61,600 nt of DNA from assembly GCF_014645795.1 (NCBI RefSeq), contig NZ_BMMK01000004.1:186916-248515 (forward strand), given 5' to 3'. Source of the stretch: Longimycelium tulufanense (lineage in GTDB: Bacteria; Actinomycetota; Actinomycetes; Mycobacteriales; Pseudonocardiaceae). Made by a program: the position numbers and the translations under genes. The notes below the pieces were generated by a model. That model ran no database searches. It had not been told where the DNA came from and saw nothing but the letters and a program-made list of their open reading frames with translations. How positions within the stretch are numbered: the stretch's first letter is position 1; every line of letters begins with the position of its first letter. Positions 30,135 through 38,897 of the stretch are shown here, one piece after another.

Positions 30135-30941
30135 ATGGAGCCGTTGGCGGGCGCGTCCGGGGGTACCTCCGAGGGGTCCGGGGGTACCTCCGAGGAGGAG
30201 CTGCGGGCGCGGCGCTCGCTGTCGTTCGGCAGCCGGGCGGCCGAGTACGCCGAGCACCGGCCCGACTACCCGGGTGCGGCGGTGGACTGGGCCCTGGAGC
30301 CGGTCCGGGACCGCCGGCCGCTGCGTGTGCTCGACCTCGCCGCGGGCACGGGCAAGCTGACGGCGTCGCTGGTGGGGCGGGCCGACGAGGTGACGGCGGT
30401 GGAGCCGCACCCGCAGATGCGTGCGGAACTGGGCCGGCGGGTGTCGGGTGTGGTCGCGCTGGACGGCACCGCCGAGAGGATCCCGTTGCCGGACGGCTCG
30501 GTGGACGCGGTGCTGGTGGCGCAGGCGTTCCACTGGTTCGATGCTCAGCCCGCGTTGCGGGAGATCGCCCGCGTCCTTGCTCCCGGGGGCGTGCTCACGG
30601 CGATCTGGAACCTCGAGGACGACCGGGTCGAGTGGGTCGCCGCGCTGTCCCGCATCCAGGAGATAGGCCCCAGCTATGAAAAGCACCACACCCGCGGGCT
30701 GCCGGTGCACGAGAGCTTCGCGCCATCGGAGACCAGGGATTTCCCGCACTCGCACCACCGCACGATCGACAGTCTCGTGCGGACGGTCGGCACCTACTCG
30801 CTGGCCCTGATCCGTGACCCGGAGGACCGCGCCACGCTTTTCGAACGCATTCGGAGCTACCTCCGGTCACGGCCGGAGACGGCCGGCGGGGAGTTCGACT
30901 TCCCGCTCGTCACGCACGCGGTGCGCATGGTTCGCCGGTGA
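30135..30941 (+). CDS. Class I SAM-dependent methyltransferase
   Basis: A 268-aa methyltransferase of the type 11 group. Motif I is [12 protein letters not shown], the acidic loop is [10 protein letters not shown], and the post-motif region contains [11 protein letters not shown]-terminal features ([22 protein letters not shown]) resemble small-molecule methyltransferases of actinobacteria. The substrate is unknown. Residues 8-21 are encoded by a perfect 21-bp tandem duplication (SGGTSEG twice), so this leader is probably disordered and length-variable. The gene interrupts the lysS-coaX order known from mycobacteria and is therefore accessory. Confidence 0.87.
   Translation: MEPLAGASGGTSEGSGGTSEEELRARRSLSFGSRAAEYAEHRPDYPGAAVDWALEPVRDRRPLRVLDLAAGTGKLTASLVGRADEVTAVEPHPQMRAELGRRVSGVVALDGTAERIPLPDGSVDAVLVAQAFHWFDAQPALREIARVLAPGGVLTAIWNLEDDRVEWVAALSRIQEIGPSYEKHHTRGLPVHESFAPSETRDFPHSHHRTIDSLVRTVGTYSLALIRDPEDRATLFERIRSYLRSRPETAGGEFDFPLVTHAVRMVRR
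30155..30196 (+). repeat. 21-bp tandem repeat, two copies
   Basis: The unit GTCCGGGGGTACCTCCGAGG plus one base is repeated at 30155-30175 and 30176-30196 with only the last base differing. It encodes SGGTSEG then SGGTSEE in the methyltransferase leader, keeping the frame. Confidence 0.9.
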
Positions 30942-31346
30942 CATCGGCGCCCCCGCGAGATGCGGGCTCGACGGCATCCCGTTCGGGTGGGCAGGCGCTG
31001 GGACGACCGAGGTGTGCCGGTCGGCCGTGGCAGAAGCGCGTTGGGCGCGTGAGACAGCACGGATTCCGTGCGCTGACTCCACGCTCGTGACGGCACGATG
31101 CCGGCAGGTTCGAGCTCCTTCCATGCAGAGGCGCATACGAGCCCACTGACGACAAGCACGATCCCGCCGGTGACGGCATGTGCCCTCTCCTGCGGCGCGT
31201 GCCTCCCGTCACAACGAGCGCCCAACGTCCTGCCGCGGGGAGGTCGGTGCGCCGCGAGGCTCGACAAAATGCGGTCACCGACGTCACCGCCTGCACAGGG
31301 AGGGCAGGAGCCTGCGGGGGAAGCGCTCCCTCACCCGCCCGCGTGA
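30942..31346. other. Spacer between the methyltransferase gene and coaX
   Basis: About 405 bp in a convergent gap. A minus-strand frame here contains a hydrophobic stretch (AVTGGIVLVVSGLVCA) but the rest is Arg/Pro noise and it overlaps the methyltransferase end, so I do not call it. No strong hairpin is visible. Confidence 0.4.
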
Positions 31347-32132
31347 TCAGCGGATGTTGCGTTCGAAGACCAGGCGCAGGCCGAGCAACGTCAGGTCGGG
31401 CACGTGATGCTGGATGGTCGCGGACTCGGCGACCACGAGTGGTGCCAGGCCACCGGTGGCGATCACGGTGGTGGGCCCTTCGTGGCTGCCGCGCAGTTCC
31501 TCCACGATGCGCCGCACCAGGCCGTCCACCTGCCCGGCGAAGCCGTAGACGATGCCGGACTGCAGGCATTCCACCGTGTTCTTGCCGATCACCGACTTCG
31601 GGCGCACCAGTTCGACCTTGCGCAGCTGTGCCGCGCGCGAGGCCAGCGCGTCGACCGAGATCTCGATGCCGGGCGCGAACACCCCACCCAGGAACTCGCC
31701 CCTGGCCGAGATCACGTCGATGTTCGTGGAGGTACCGAAGTCCACGACCACGCAGTTCGTGCTGTAGAGGTGGTGCGCCGCCAGCGTGTTGATCACCCGG
31801 TCGCCGCCGACCTCCTTGGGGTTGTCCACCAGCAGCGGGACGCCGGTGCGCACCCCGGGCTCGACGATGACCCGCGGCACGGTCGCGTAGTAGCGGCCGA
31901 GCATGACCCGCAGCTCACGCAACACCGCCGGCACGGTCGACAGCGCCGCGATACCCGTCACCTCGTCGGCGTGCGGGCCGAGCAGGCCGCGCACGGTGAG
32001 CGCCAGCTCGTCGGCGGTCATCCGGGGGTCGGTGCGCATGCGCCAGTCCCGGACCAGGACCGCGTCGTCGCCGCGCCCGGAGTACAGGCCGAGCACGATG
32101 TTGGTGTTGCCGACGTCGATGGCGAGCAGCAC
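31347..32132 (-). CDS. coaX: Type III pantothenate kinase
   Basis: A 261-aa ASKHA-fold kinase performing the first step of CoA synthesis (pantothenate to 4'-phosphopantothenate). The phosphate 1 loop is IDVGNTNIVLGLY, the pantothenate-binding motif is PKEVGGDRVINTLAAHH, and the phosphate 2 loop is VVDFGTSTNIDVI. The adenosine region is VIATGGLAPLV. Type III enzymes are insensitive to CoA feedback and require monovalent cations. It is downstream of panC-panD, so one transcription unit takes pantoate and aspartate to phosphopantothenate. Confidence 0.96.
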   Translation of the reverse strand: MLLAIDVGNTNIVLGLYSGRGDDAVLVRDWRMRTDPRMTADELALTVRGLLGPHADEVTGIAALSTVPAVLRELRVMLGRYYATVPRVIVEPGVRTGVPLLVDNPKEVGGDRVINTLAAHHLYSTNCVVVDFGTSTNIDVISARGEFLGGVFAPGIEISVDALASRAAQLRKVELVRPKSVIGKNTVECLQSGIVYGFAGQVDGLVRRIVEELRGSHEGPTTVIATGGLAPLVVAESATIQHHVPDLTLLGLRLVFERNIR

Positions 32133-32204
32133 CGGCGAAACCCCTCACTCGTCAACATGGTCCGGCACGGCCGGTCGGCCGTGCGGCTCAGGCTCTTCCC
32201 GCGG

Positions 32205-32702
32205 TCAGCTCTCCTGCTGGAGCAGCGCGTCCAGCCGGGCGGCGTCCACGGTCTCGGCCGGTGGCGCCTCCTCGTCGGCCGCCGTGGGCGTGCCGCCGGT
32301 GCCGCCGCTGACCAGCCCGGAGCCCTCCGGGGCGTGTCCGGCGTCGGCGCCGCGCTCGACGACCCTGTTGTCGGCGTCCACGAAGACGACCCGGGGCCGG
32401 TAGGAGCGGGCCTCCAGCTCGTCCATCACGCCGTAGCTGATGACGATCACCAGGTCGCCGGGGTGTACCAGGTGCGCCGCGGCGCCGTTGATCCCGAGGA
32501 CCCCGCTGCCCCGCTCGCCGGGGATCACGTAGGTCTCCAGCCGGGCACCGTTGGTGACGTCGACGATGGCCACCTGCTCGCCGGGCAGCAGGTCGGCGGC
32601 GTCCATCAGGTCCTCGTCGACGGTGAGCGAGCCGACGTAGTGCAGCTCGGCCTGGGTCACCGTGGCCCGGTGGATCTTGGACTTGAGCATGGTGCGGAAC
32701 AT
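32205..32702 (-). CDS. panD: Aspartate 1-decarboxylase with an extended C-terminus
   Basis: Pyruvoyl enzyme converting aspartate to beta-alanine. The self-cleavage site is Gly24-Ser25 in [13 protein letters not shown], with the pyruvoyl group formed from Ser25. The catalytic barrel ends near residue 115 ([28 protein letters not shown]). At 165 aa it is about 25 residues longer than mycobacterial PanD: a Gly/Ala/Pro-rich linker followed by a helical tail ([16 protein letters not shown]). In M. tuberculosis the PanD C-terminus is a ClpC1 degron, so this tail may change turnover. It is 12 nt downstream of panC. Confidence 0.95.
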   Translation of the reverse strand: MFRTMLKSKIHRATVTQAELHYVGSLTVDEDLMDAADLLPGEQVAIVDVTNGARLETYVIPGERGSGVLGINGAAAHLVHPGDLVIVISYGVMDELEARSYRPRVVFVDADNRVVERGADAGHAPEGSGLVSGGTGGTPTAADEEAPPAETVDAARLDALLQQES

Positions 32703-32714
32703 CAGGCCCTCCCT

Positions 32715-33689
32715 CTACCGTCCGGAGTCCGGCACCTGGTGGAGCACCGTGGGGTCTCCCGCTGGTCCCGCGGCCTCGGTTGCCTCCTCCGCCCCGGCGC
32801 CCGCGCCCGAACCGAGCAGTACCGAGGCGTTGTCGATCAGGCGCGTGTCGCCCACGCGGGCGGCGACGAGCAGGCGGGCCTCCCCGGACTCCGGGGCCGG
32901 CCCGAGGTCACGGTCGCGCAGCTCCAGGTAGTCCACGTGCACGTCGGGCTCGGTGGCCAGCACCTCGCGTGCCGCGGTGAGCGCGGCGTCGGCACCGGCC
33001 GCGGCCTTGTGTTGGGCGGCCGAGAGCGCCGCCGAGAGCACCAGGGCCCGGCGACGCTCCGGTGCGGAGAGGTAGGCGTTGCGCGAGGACATGGCCAGGC
33101 CGTCGTCCTCGCGGACGGTGGGCACGCCGACGACCTCGAGGTCCATGTGCAGGTCGCGCACCATTCGGCGGACCAGGACGAGCTGCTGGTAGTCCTTCTC
33201 GCCGAAGAAGGCGAAGTCCGGGCGGACGATGTGGAACAGCTTGCCCACCACGGTGAGCACGCCGGTGAAGAAACCCGGCCGGAACGCACCCTCCAGCTCG
33301 TCCCCGAGTGGGCCGGCGTGGACGGTCGTGGTGGCGCCCTCCGGGTAGAGGGCGTCCACCGGCGGCGCGAACACCAGCTCGGCGCCCTCCTTGCGGCACG
33401 CCGCCACGTCCGCCTCGAGCATGCGCGGGTAGCGGTCGAAGTCCTCGTTCGGCCCGAACTGCAACGGGTTGACGAAGATCGAGACCACCACGACGGTGTT
33501 CGGGATGCGGCGGGCGCGCCGGATCAGCTCACAGTGGCCGTCGTGCAGCGCGCCCATGGTGGGCACGAACGCGATCTTGCGGCCGACGCCGCGCAACGCC
33601 CGGGTGATCTTCGCCAGCTCCGCGGGGTCGCTGTGCACCGTCAGCTCACCCGGGGTGAACCCGGTGCCGGACCGGCCTCTTTCCGCCAT
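32715..33689 (-). CDS. panC: Pantothenate synthetase
   Basis: A 324-aa pantoate-beta-alanine ligase (ATP to AMP). The HIGH-like motif is [15 protein letters not shown], the KMSKS-like region is SSRNAYLS, and [19 protein letters not shown] carries pantoate and ATP contacts. The C-terminus past residue about 295 is an Ala/Gly-rich low-complexity tail not needed for the core. A leader [14 protein letters not shown] precedes the usual first strand. It is tightly spaced between the DUF2520 gene (9 nt) and panD (12 nt), indicating an operon. Confidence 0.96.
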   Translation of the reverse strand: MAERGRSGTGFTPGELTVHSDPAELAKITRALRGVGRKIAFVPTMGALHDGHCELIRRARRIPNTVVVVSIFVNPLQFGPNEDFDRYPRMLEADVAACRKEGAELVFAPPVDALYPEGATTTVHAGPLGDELEGAFRPGFFTGVLTVVGKLFHIVRPDFAFFGEKDYQQLVLVRRMVRDLHMDLEVVGVPTVREDDGLAMSSRNAYLSAPERRRALVLSAALSAAQHKAAAGADAALTAAREVLATEPDVHVDYLELRDRDLGPAPESGEARLLVAARVGDTRLIDNASVLLGSGAGAGAEEATEAAGPAGDPTVLHQVPDSGR

Positions 33690-33698
33690 CTCGACGTC

Positions 33699-34595
33699 CT
33701 ACTCCTGCTCGTCTTCCAGTGCCGCCCGGATCTCGTGGGCGGCGTCGGCACGCAGCACACCGGCGACCACGGCCCGCTCGACCGTGCGTCGCGCCAACGC
33801 CCGGTAGGCGGGCACCACGTCGGGTGCGGTGGAACCCAGCACGTCCAGGTGCTTGCGCAGGGTGCCGACGTCGCCGCGGGCGACGGGGCCGGTCAGCGCG
33901 CGGTCCCCGTGCCGCAGGGCGTTGTCCAGCGCGGCGGAGAGCAGCGGGCCCAGCAGCTGCTCCGCGTCGGCCACGCCGGCGCCGCGTAGCAGGTCGGCGG
34001 CCTCGGTCACCAGCGTGACCAGGTGGTTGGCACCGTGCGCGAGGGCCGCGTGGTAGAGCGGGCGGGAGCGCTCGGGCACCCGCACGGGTTCGGCACCCAT
34101 CTCGACCACCAGCGCCTCGGCGACGTTCCACGCCGCCTCGTCACCGGGGCGCGCGGTGACTCCGAAGCAGCAGGCGGCGAGCCGGTCCAGGTCCTCGGAG
34201 CGGCCGGTGAACGTCATCACGGGATGCAACGCCAGCGGCAGCGCGCCGACCTCGGCCGCGGGGGCGAGCACGTCGACGCCGTGCGCGCCGGAGGTGTGCG
34301 CCACGATCTGCCCCGCGCGCACCGCGCCCGCGGCCACCAGCCCGCGCACGGTGCCGGGCAGCACGTCATCGGGGATGGCCAGCAGCACCAGATCGGCGCG
34401 GGCGACGACCTCGTCGGGTGGCAGCAGCGGGACGTCGGGCAACAGTTCCTCGGCCCGGCGCAGCGAGTCGCGGGAAACCCCGGAGGAGGCGACCACGACA
34501 TGGCCGGCGCGGGCCAGGGCGGCGCCGAGCACAGCACCGACTCGCCCCGCGGAAACGACGCCCACCGCCAGGCGGGCCGGCCGTTGCCCGGTCAT
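33699..34595 (-). CDS. Rossmann-like and DUF2520 domain protein
   Basis: A 298-aa protein. The N-terminal NAD(P)-binding fold is VGVVSAGRVGAVLGAALARAGH. Further dehydrogenase-like strands follow (LVLLAIPDDVLPG), and the C-terminal DUF2520 helical domain has the conserved LYHAALAHGANHLVTLV. It resembles ketopantoate reductases and 6-phosphogluconate dehydrogenases and is always near panC in actinobacteria (Rv3603c position). It could supply pantoate as a PanE substitute, which is an inference from context. The ATG at 34595 is preferred to 34610 because the GGAGG in the upstream codons serves as its ribosome binding site. Confidence 0.88.
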   Translation of the reverse strand: MTGQRPARLAVGVVSAGRVGAVLGAALARAGHVVVASSGVSRDSLRRAEELLPDVPLLPPDEVVARADLVLLAIPDDVLPGTVRGLVAAGAVRAGQIVAHTSGAHGVDVLAPAAEVGALPLALHPVMTFTGRSEDLDRLAACCFGVTARPGDEAAWNVAEALVVEMGAEPVRVPERSRPLYHAALAHGANHLVTLVTEAADLLRGAGVADAEQLLGPLLSAALDNALRHGDRALTGPVARGDVGTLRKHLDVLGSTAPDVVPAYRALARRTVERAVVAGVLRADAAHEIRAALEDEQE

Positions 34596-34700
34596 CCTCA
34601 ACTCCTCCATGCGTTCCAGTCCCGCTCCGCTCGCGGGTACCGGACGGCGGCGCGAGGGTAACCGGCGCGTTGCGGGCGTGGTGGCTTCGGGTGATGAGCT

Positions 34701-35903
34701 TCACCCGCTGGTGGATGGCGCTGCACCGCCATCCGGTTCGCGGGTGAGCGTGACGGTCCTGCCCCGCGTGGCCCGCAGCTCGACCAGCAACTCCTCCTGC
34801 AGCTCGGCGGCATCCATGCCCGCGGTACCACGTTCCATGCGGTGCCGGAGGAACGCCAGTTCGGTGACAGTTGCCTGATAGCTGCCCAGCGCCTGGCCCG
34901 CTGCCTTCCCGCCACGCCGGCGCACCGCCTGCCGCCAGCCGCGGCGGCCCTGCAGGCTGCCCAGTGGCTCGACCTCGCTGGCCGGGATCCAGCCCTCGGC
35001 CTCGAACTTGGGCAGCTGGTCGGCGAGGATTCGCTGCTCGCGTCGGCGCTGCCACATCAACAACGCCACGGTGCTCCCGAAAATCGGGACCATGACCAGG
35101 AAGTAGAAGTTGATGAAGACGGCACCGCTGCCCAGCGTCGCCGATCCGTTCCACAGGGCGTGCAGGGTGACGGCGAGCAGGTAGCCGCCCAGTGGCGCGA
35201 GCCACCTGGTGGCGCCGTTGTTGCTCAACGCCGCCCGTCCCACTCCGAGCCCGGTCATGACGGTGAACAGCGGGTGGGCGAACGGGGCGAGAACTCCACG
35301 CAGGATGAAGACGGCGACCACACCCTCGCTGACCCCGCCGAAACCGCCTTCGGCGAAGGCGCGGCCGAAGTAGAAGATGTTCTCGGTGAAGGCGAAGCCG
35401 GCCGCGGTCAGGCCGGCGTAGACGACGCCGTCGACCAAGCCGTCGAACTCGTTGCGCCATCGCCACATCACGGCGATGAGGAACGCGCCTTTGGTGGCCT
35501 CCTCCACGAGTGGCGCGGCGATGACTGCCTTCACCGTGTCTCCCCCACCGGTGCCCAGCAGGGTCTCCGCCAGGATCTCGGCGCTGTCGTTGAGTAGCAG
35601 CGAGGTGATCGTCGCCACGCAGGCACCCCAGAGGAACGCGGTGAGCATGAGCTTGGGCGGCTCGGGTTCCCAGCGGTCGATCCACAGAAAGGCCCCGACC
35701 ACCGGACACACCGGAAGCAACGCGGCCGCGGCCCCGACCAGAACGCCCACCGGGCCGACGCGATTGGCGGCCACGCCGAGCAGGATCAGCCCGCACAGCC
35801 CGAGGATGATCAGGCCGGTGACGGGCAGGACCACGACGTTCCGGCGGCGGGTACGGCGCGGGGCCTGCTTGGGTGGCGCTGCGTCGATCACGGGCCGCAC
35901 CAT
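34701..35903 (-). CDS. PrsW-family intramembrane protease
   Basis: A 400-aa polytopic protein with about eight helices between residues 22 and 285. The PrsW/CAAX-like catalytic signature is present: Glu134-Glu135 in LVEEATKGA, Glu174 in FTENIFYFG, and His210 (FAHPLFTV) and His248 (TLHALWN). PrsW cleaves anti-sigma factors within the membrane. The C-terminal 115 residues are cytoplasmic and charged (EAEGWIPASEVEPL). The start at 35903 (MVRPVIDAAPPKQAP) lacks a good ribosome binding site. The substrate here is unknown; no sigma/anti-sigma pair lies nearby. It is not part of the mycobacterial fol-pan order. Confidence 0.88.
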   Translation of the reverse strand: MVRPVIDAAPPKQAPRRTRRRNVVVLPVTGLIILGLCGLILLGVAANRVGPVGVLVGAAAALLPVCPVVGAFLWIDRWEPEPPKLMLTAFLWGACVATITSLLLNDSAEILAETLLGTGGGDTVKAVIAAPLVEEATKGAFLIAVMWRWRNEFDGLVDGVVYAGLTAAGFAFTENIFYFGRAFAEGGFGGVSEGVVAVFILRGVLAPFAHPLFTVMTGLGVGRAALSNNGATRWLAPLGGYLLAVTLHALWNGSATLGSGAVFINFYFLVMVPIFGSTVALLMWQRRREQRILADQLPKFEAEGWIPASEVEPLGSLQGRRGWRQAVRRRGGKAAGQALGSYQATVTELAFLRHRMERGTAGMDAAELQEELLVELRATRGRTVTLTREPDGGAAPSTSG

Positions 35904-35984
35904 ACGGGGGCAGCCGCAACGTGAAACACGCCTCACGCCCGATGTGCGCCGAACGGGGCACCAGCGGCGACATACCGTGAGGTC

Positions 35985-36992
35985 GTGCGGGATTGGCGGG
36001 ACGCGTGGGACGAGGCGCTCTACGGCGCGGGCGGCTTCTTCCGGCGCGGCGAGCGGCCGGCCACGCACTTCCGCACCGCGCCGTTGGTGGGCCCGGAGCT
36101 GGCCGAGGCGCTACTGGTGCTGCTCGACCGCGTCGACGCCGGTCTGGGGCGGCCGGCCAGGCTCGACTTCGTCGATCTCGGGGCCGGGGGCGCAGAATTG
36201 GCCGCTGCCGTTGCCGAGCTGGCGGGCCCGGTACTACGCCGCCGGCTGCGGGTGACCGCGGTCGAGCTGGTCGCACCGCGGCCCCGGGACGGGGTGGAAT
36301 GGCGGGCGGGGCTGCCGGCCGAGGTGGCCGGACTGCTCGTGGGGCACGAGTGGCTCGATGCCGTTCCCTGCCCCGTCGCGTCCGTCCACAGTGGCCAGGT
36401 CAGGCGGGTCCTGGTGGACGTGACTGGCACCGAAACCCTCGGCGAGCCAACGGAGTCGCGCTGGCTCCACGAGTGGTGGCCGGTGCGGCGTGAAGGGGAC
36501 CGGGCGGAGATCGGCGAGCCACGCGACACCGCGTGGGCGGACGCGGTGCGCCGCGTCCGCGCCGGTGCCGCCCTCGCCATCGACTACGGGCACCTTCGCA
36601 CGGATCGTGCGGGGCGCCGCTACCGCGCCGGCACCCTTGCTGCCTTCCGCGAGGGGCGGTCGGTCTCCCCCGTACCGGATGGGAGTTGCGACATCACCGC
36701 GCATGTCGCGCTCGACGCCTGCGCTGCTGCCGGTGAGCACGCCGGTGCAACCAGCACGGTGCTGGCGAGCCAGCGGGATGCGTTGGGTGCGCTCGGCCTT
36801 GCCGGTGATGCGCCGGCGCCGCTGTGGGCCACGACGGATCCGGCGACCTGGCTCACCGCCGCGTCGCGTGCCGGCCGCGTCACCGAGCTCCGGGACCCCA
36901 GTGGGCTCGGCCGGTTCGGCTGGCTGCTGCAGACCACCGCGGGCACCCCGGCCACCGAGCTGCTGCCCGACCTACCCCCGTGGTGTCCCTGA
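35985..36992 (+). CDS. SAM-dependent methyltransferase, MidA/NDUFAF7-like (DUF185)
   Basis: A 335-aa protein of the MidA family: N-terminal YGAGGFFRRGERPATHFRTAP (the family's FxRx...F-TSP region) and the SAM loop VDLGAGGAELAAA. The substrate-side GHEWLDAVPCPV corresponds to the family's NELLDALP, and IDYGHLRTDR and SCDITAHVALD follow. Human NDUFAF7 symmetrically dimethylates an arginine of complex I subunit NDUFS2. The next gene, 43 bp downstream and in the same direction, encodes an NDUFS2/NuoD-like protein, so the methylation partner is probably that product. The family Asn in NELLDA is His here (GHEWLDA). The start is GTG. Confidence 0.82.
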   Translation: MRDWRDAWDEALYGAGGFFRRGERPATHFRTAPLVGPELAEALLVLLDRVDAGLGRPARLDFVDLGAGGAELAAAVAELAGPVLRRRLRVTAVELVAPRPRDGVEWRAGLPAEVAGLLVGHEWLDAVPCPVASVHSGQVRRVLVDVTGTETLGEPTESRWLHEWWPVRREGDRAEIGEPRDTAWADAVRRVRAGAALAIDYGHLRTDRAGRRYRAGTLAAFREGRSVSPVPDGSCDITAHVALDACAAAGEHAGATSTVLASQRDALGALGLAGDAPAPLWATTDPATWLTAASRAGRVTELRDPSGLGRFGWLLQTTAGTPATELLPDLPPWCP

Positions 36993-37035
36993 AACGGGCG
37001 GACGGTTGCCGGCACCCGGCGGGACGCATGCGAGC

Positions 37036-38199
37036 ATGGCTGCCGTGACCAGGCAGGAGACCGTTGGCGTCGGCGCGGGGGCGGAGCACCTCGGCGTGGA
37101 CCGGGTGATCGACCTCGGCCCGCTGCATCCGTCGGCACACGGTGCCTACCGGCTGCGCCTCACGTTGGAGGGGCCGGCCGAGGCGCCGGTGATCGCCGCG
37201 GCCGAACCCCTCGTCGGTCACCTGCACCGCGGGGCGGAGAAGCTGTTCGAGGTGCGCGACTACCGGCAGGTGCTCGCGCTGGCGAACCGGCACGACTGGC
37301 TGGCCGCGTTCTGCAACGAGGTCGCCGTCGCCACCGCGGTCGAGCGGATGACCGGCATGGAGGTGCCGCCGCGCGCGGTGTGGCTGCGTGCCCTGCTGTG
37401 CGAGCTGAACCGCATGCTCGCGCACCTGGTCTTCCTCGCGCCGCTCACGCGCGCCCTGGTCGGCGAGCCAACCGCCGGCACCACGGCGGCACAGCGGGGT
37501 CGCGAGGTGGTGCAGGAGGTCATGGAGGAGGCATCCGGCGGACGGATCCACTTCATGTTCAGCCGGATCGGGGGGCTGCGGGAGGACGTCCCCGCCGGCT
37601 GGACGGAACGTGCGACCCACGCGTTGTCCACTGTGGAGTCTCTGCTGCCGGTGATCCGGAAGTCCACAGTGGATGATGAGGGGTTCCGGCGCCGGCACCG
37701 GGGCGTCGGGGTGCTGGGTGCGGACGATGCCATCACGCTCGGCGTGACCGGGCCCGCCGCCCGGGCCAGTGGAGTGGACCTCGACCTGCGCCGGGACGAC
37801 CCGACGCCGGCCTATGCCGAGCTGGACGTGCGCCCGGTGCTCCGGGCGGAGGGCGACGCGCTGGCTCGGGTGCAGTGCCTGCTCGGTGAGGTCGAGCAGT
37901 CGGTGCGACTGAGTCGGGAGTGCCTGCGGCGCCTGCCGTCCGGGCCCGTCAACGTGCGCCTGCCCAAGTCGGTCAAGGCCCCGGAGGGCTCGGTTTACAC
38001 CTGGACCGAGGCACCGCTGGGCATCGCCGGGGTGCACCTGTCGTCGCGTGGGGAGAAGACGCCATGGCGGCTCAAGTTGCGAACCGCGTCGTTCAACAAC
38101 GTGCAGGCTCTCGCGCGGTTGCTTCCGGGCACGGCGGTGGCCGACCTGCCGGCGGTCCTGGGCTCGTTCGCCCTCGTGGTCGGCGACATCGACAAGTAG
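37036..38199 (+). CDS. Orphan NuoD-like protein (NADH-quinone oxidoreductase subunit D family)
   Basis: A 387-aa member of the NuoD / 49-kDa / NiFe-hydrogenase large-subunit family. Recognisable pieces are GPLHPSAHGAYRL (His31, His35), GHLHRGAEKLFE (Arg65), AFCNEVAVATAVERM, FSRIGGLREDVPAGW and the end VLGSFALVVGDIDK. The quinone-ligand Tyr of true complex I (in DRxDY) is Trp88 here (NRHDWLAAF). The loop of about 25 residues before the last third is deleted. No other nuo genes are nearby, so it is a stand-alone paralogue. I recall similar genes annotated nuoD2 in Streptomyces. The start at 37036 (MAAVTRQETVG) is preferred; the long upstream frame is a shadow of the methyltransferase. Confidence 0.85.
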   Translation: MAAVTRQETVGVGAGAEHLGVDRVIDLGPLHPSAHGAYRLRLTLEGPAEAPVIAAAEPLVGHLHRGAEKLFEVRDYRQVLALANRHDWLAAFCNEVAVATAVERMTGMEVPPRAVWLRALLCELNRMLAHLVFLAPLTRALVGEPTAGTTAAQRGREVVQEVMEEASGGRIHFMFSRIGGLREDVPAGWTERATHALSTVESLLPVIRKSTVDDEGFRRRHRGVGVLGADDAITLGVTGPAARASGVDLDLRRDDPTPAYAELDVRPVLRAEGDALARVQCLLGEVEQSVRLSRECLRRLPSGPVNVRLPKSVKAPEGSVYTWTEAPLGIAGVHLSSRGEKTPWRLKLRTASFNNVQALARLLPGTAVADLPAVLGSFALVVGDIDK

Positions 38200-38897
38200 G
38201 AAGCAGGGCAACATAACGACGGTCGGATCCCGGCCCCTGTGGGCAGCGCCCGGAGTGGGGTCCCAGATGCCTCAGGATGCGCTGGGCTCAGCGCCTCAGT
38301 TTGATCATTCGAGAGATGGGTGGATTTCCCAGCGCGCAGAGAAGGAGCACGATCTGCTTACACATATTGTGCTCTTGTTGCGTTCCTGGTGAATGGGCCG
38401 CGAGTCCTGCCTCCGGTGACTGTCGCTCCGCGGTTTCCGGGGTCCTGCCACGCGTCCCGGGTACGTTGCCTGCCTTGGCATCCGCCCAGGGCACGGCAGG
38501 TTCCTGATCGGCACAACCAGCGGGATGGTTGGCGATTTGCCAACCCATCGTTGCCATCGGCATCCTTCGCTCACACCGATGTTGTCGTCCGAGCGTCCCC
38601 CAAGCCATCCGCGCGGCTGAGCCCCCGATCGGCGGCTGCCAGAACCGAACAGCGGCGCTCCGCCGGACATGAAGAAGCGCTCGCGGGCGATCGGCGCGTT
38701 GTTCCCCGCACAGACGAACCCAGCTCCACCCGAAGATCACGGTGCCCGGCGACCGCTCAGGTAGCGGACGGATCGCATCCTTCCTACGCCCCGGTACCGC
38801 AACCGTTCCGCCGAAGACGCACCACGTTCCCCGCTGTCGCGCTGGGAGCACCCGGCGTACTAAGCGGAGTTCGGGCGAACGAAGGAATGATCCGCTC
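38200..38897. other. Spacer downstream of the NuoD-like gene
   Basis: About 700 bp in a convergent gap with no convincing gene. A hairpin with a 7-bp perfect stem (GGTTGGC, loop GATTT, 38527-38545), extendable by five pairs across a one-base bulge, could be a terminator or part of a structured RNA. Otherwise nothing is recognised. Confidence 0.4.
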
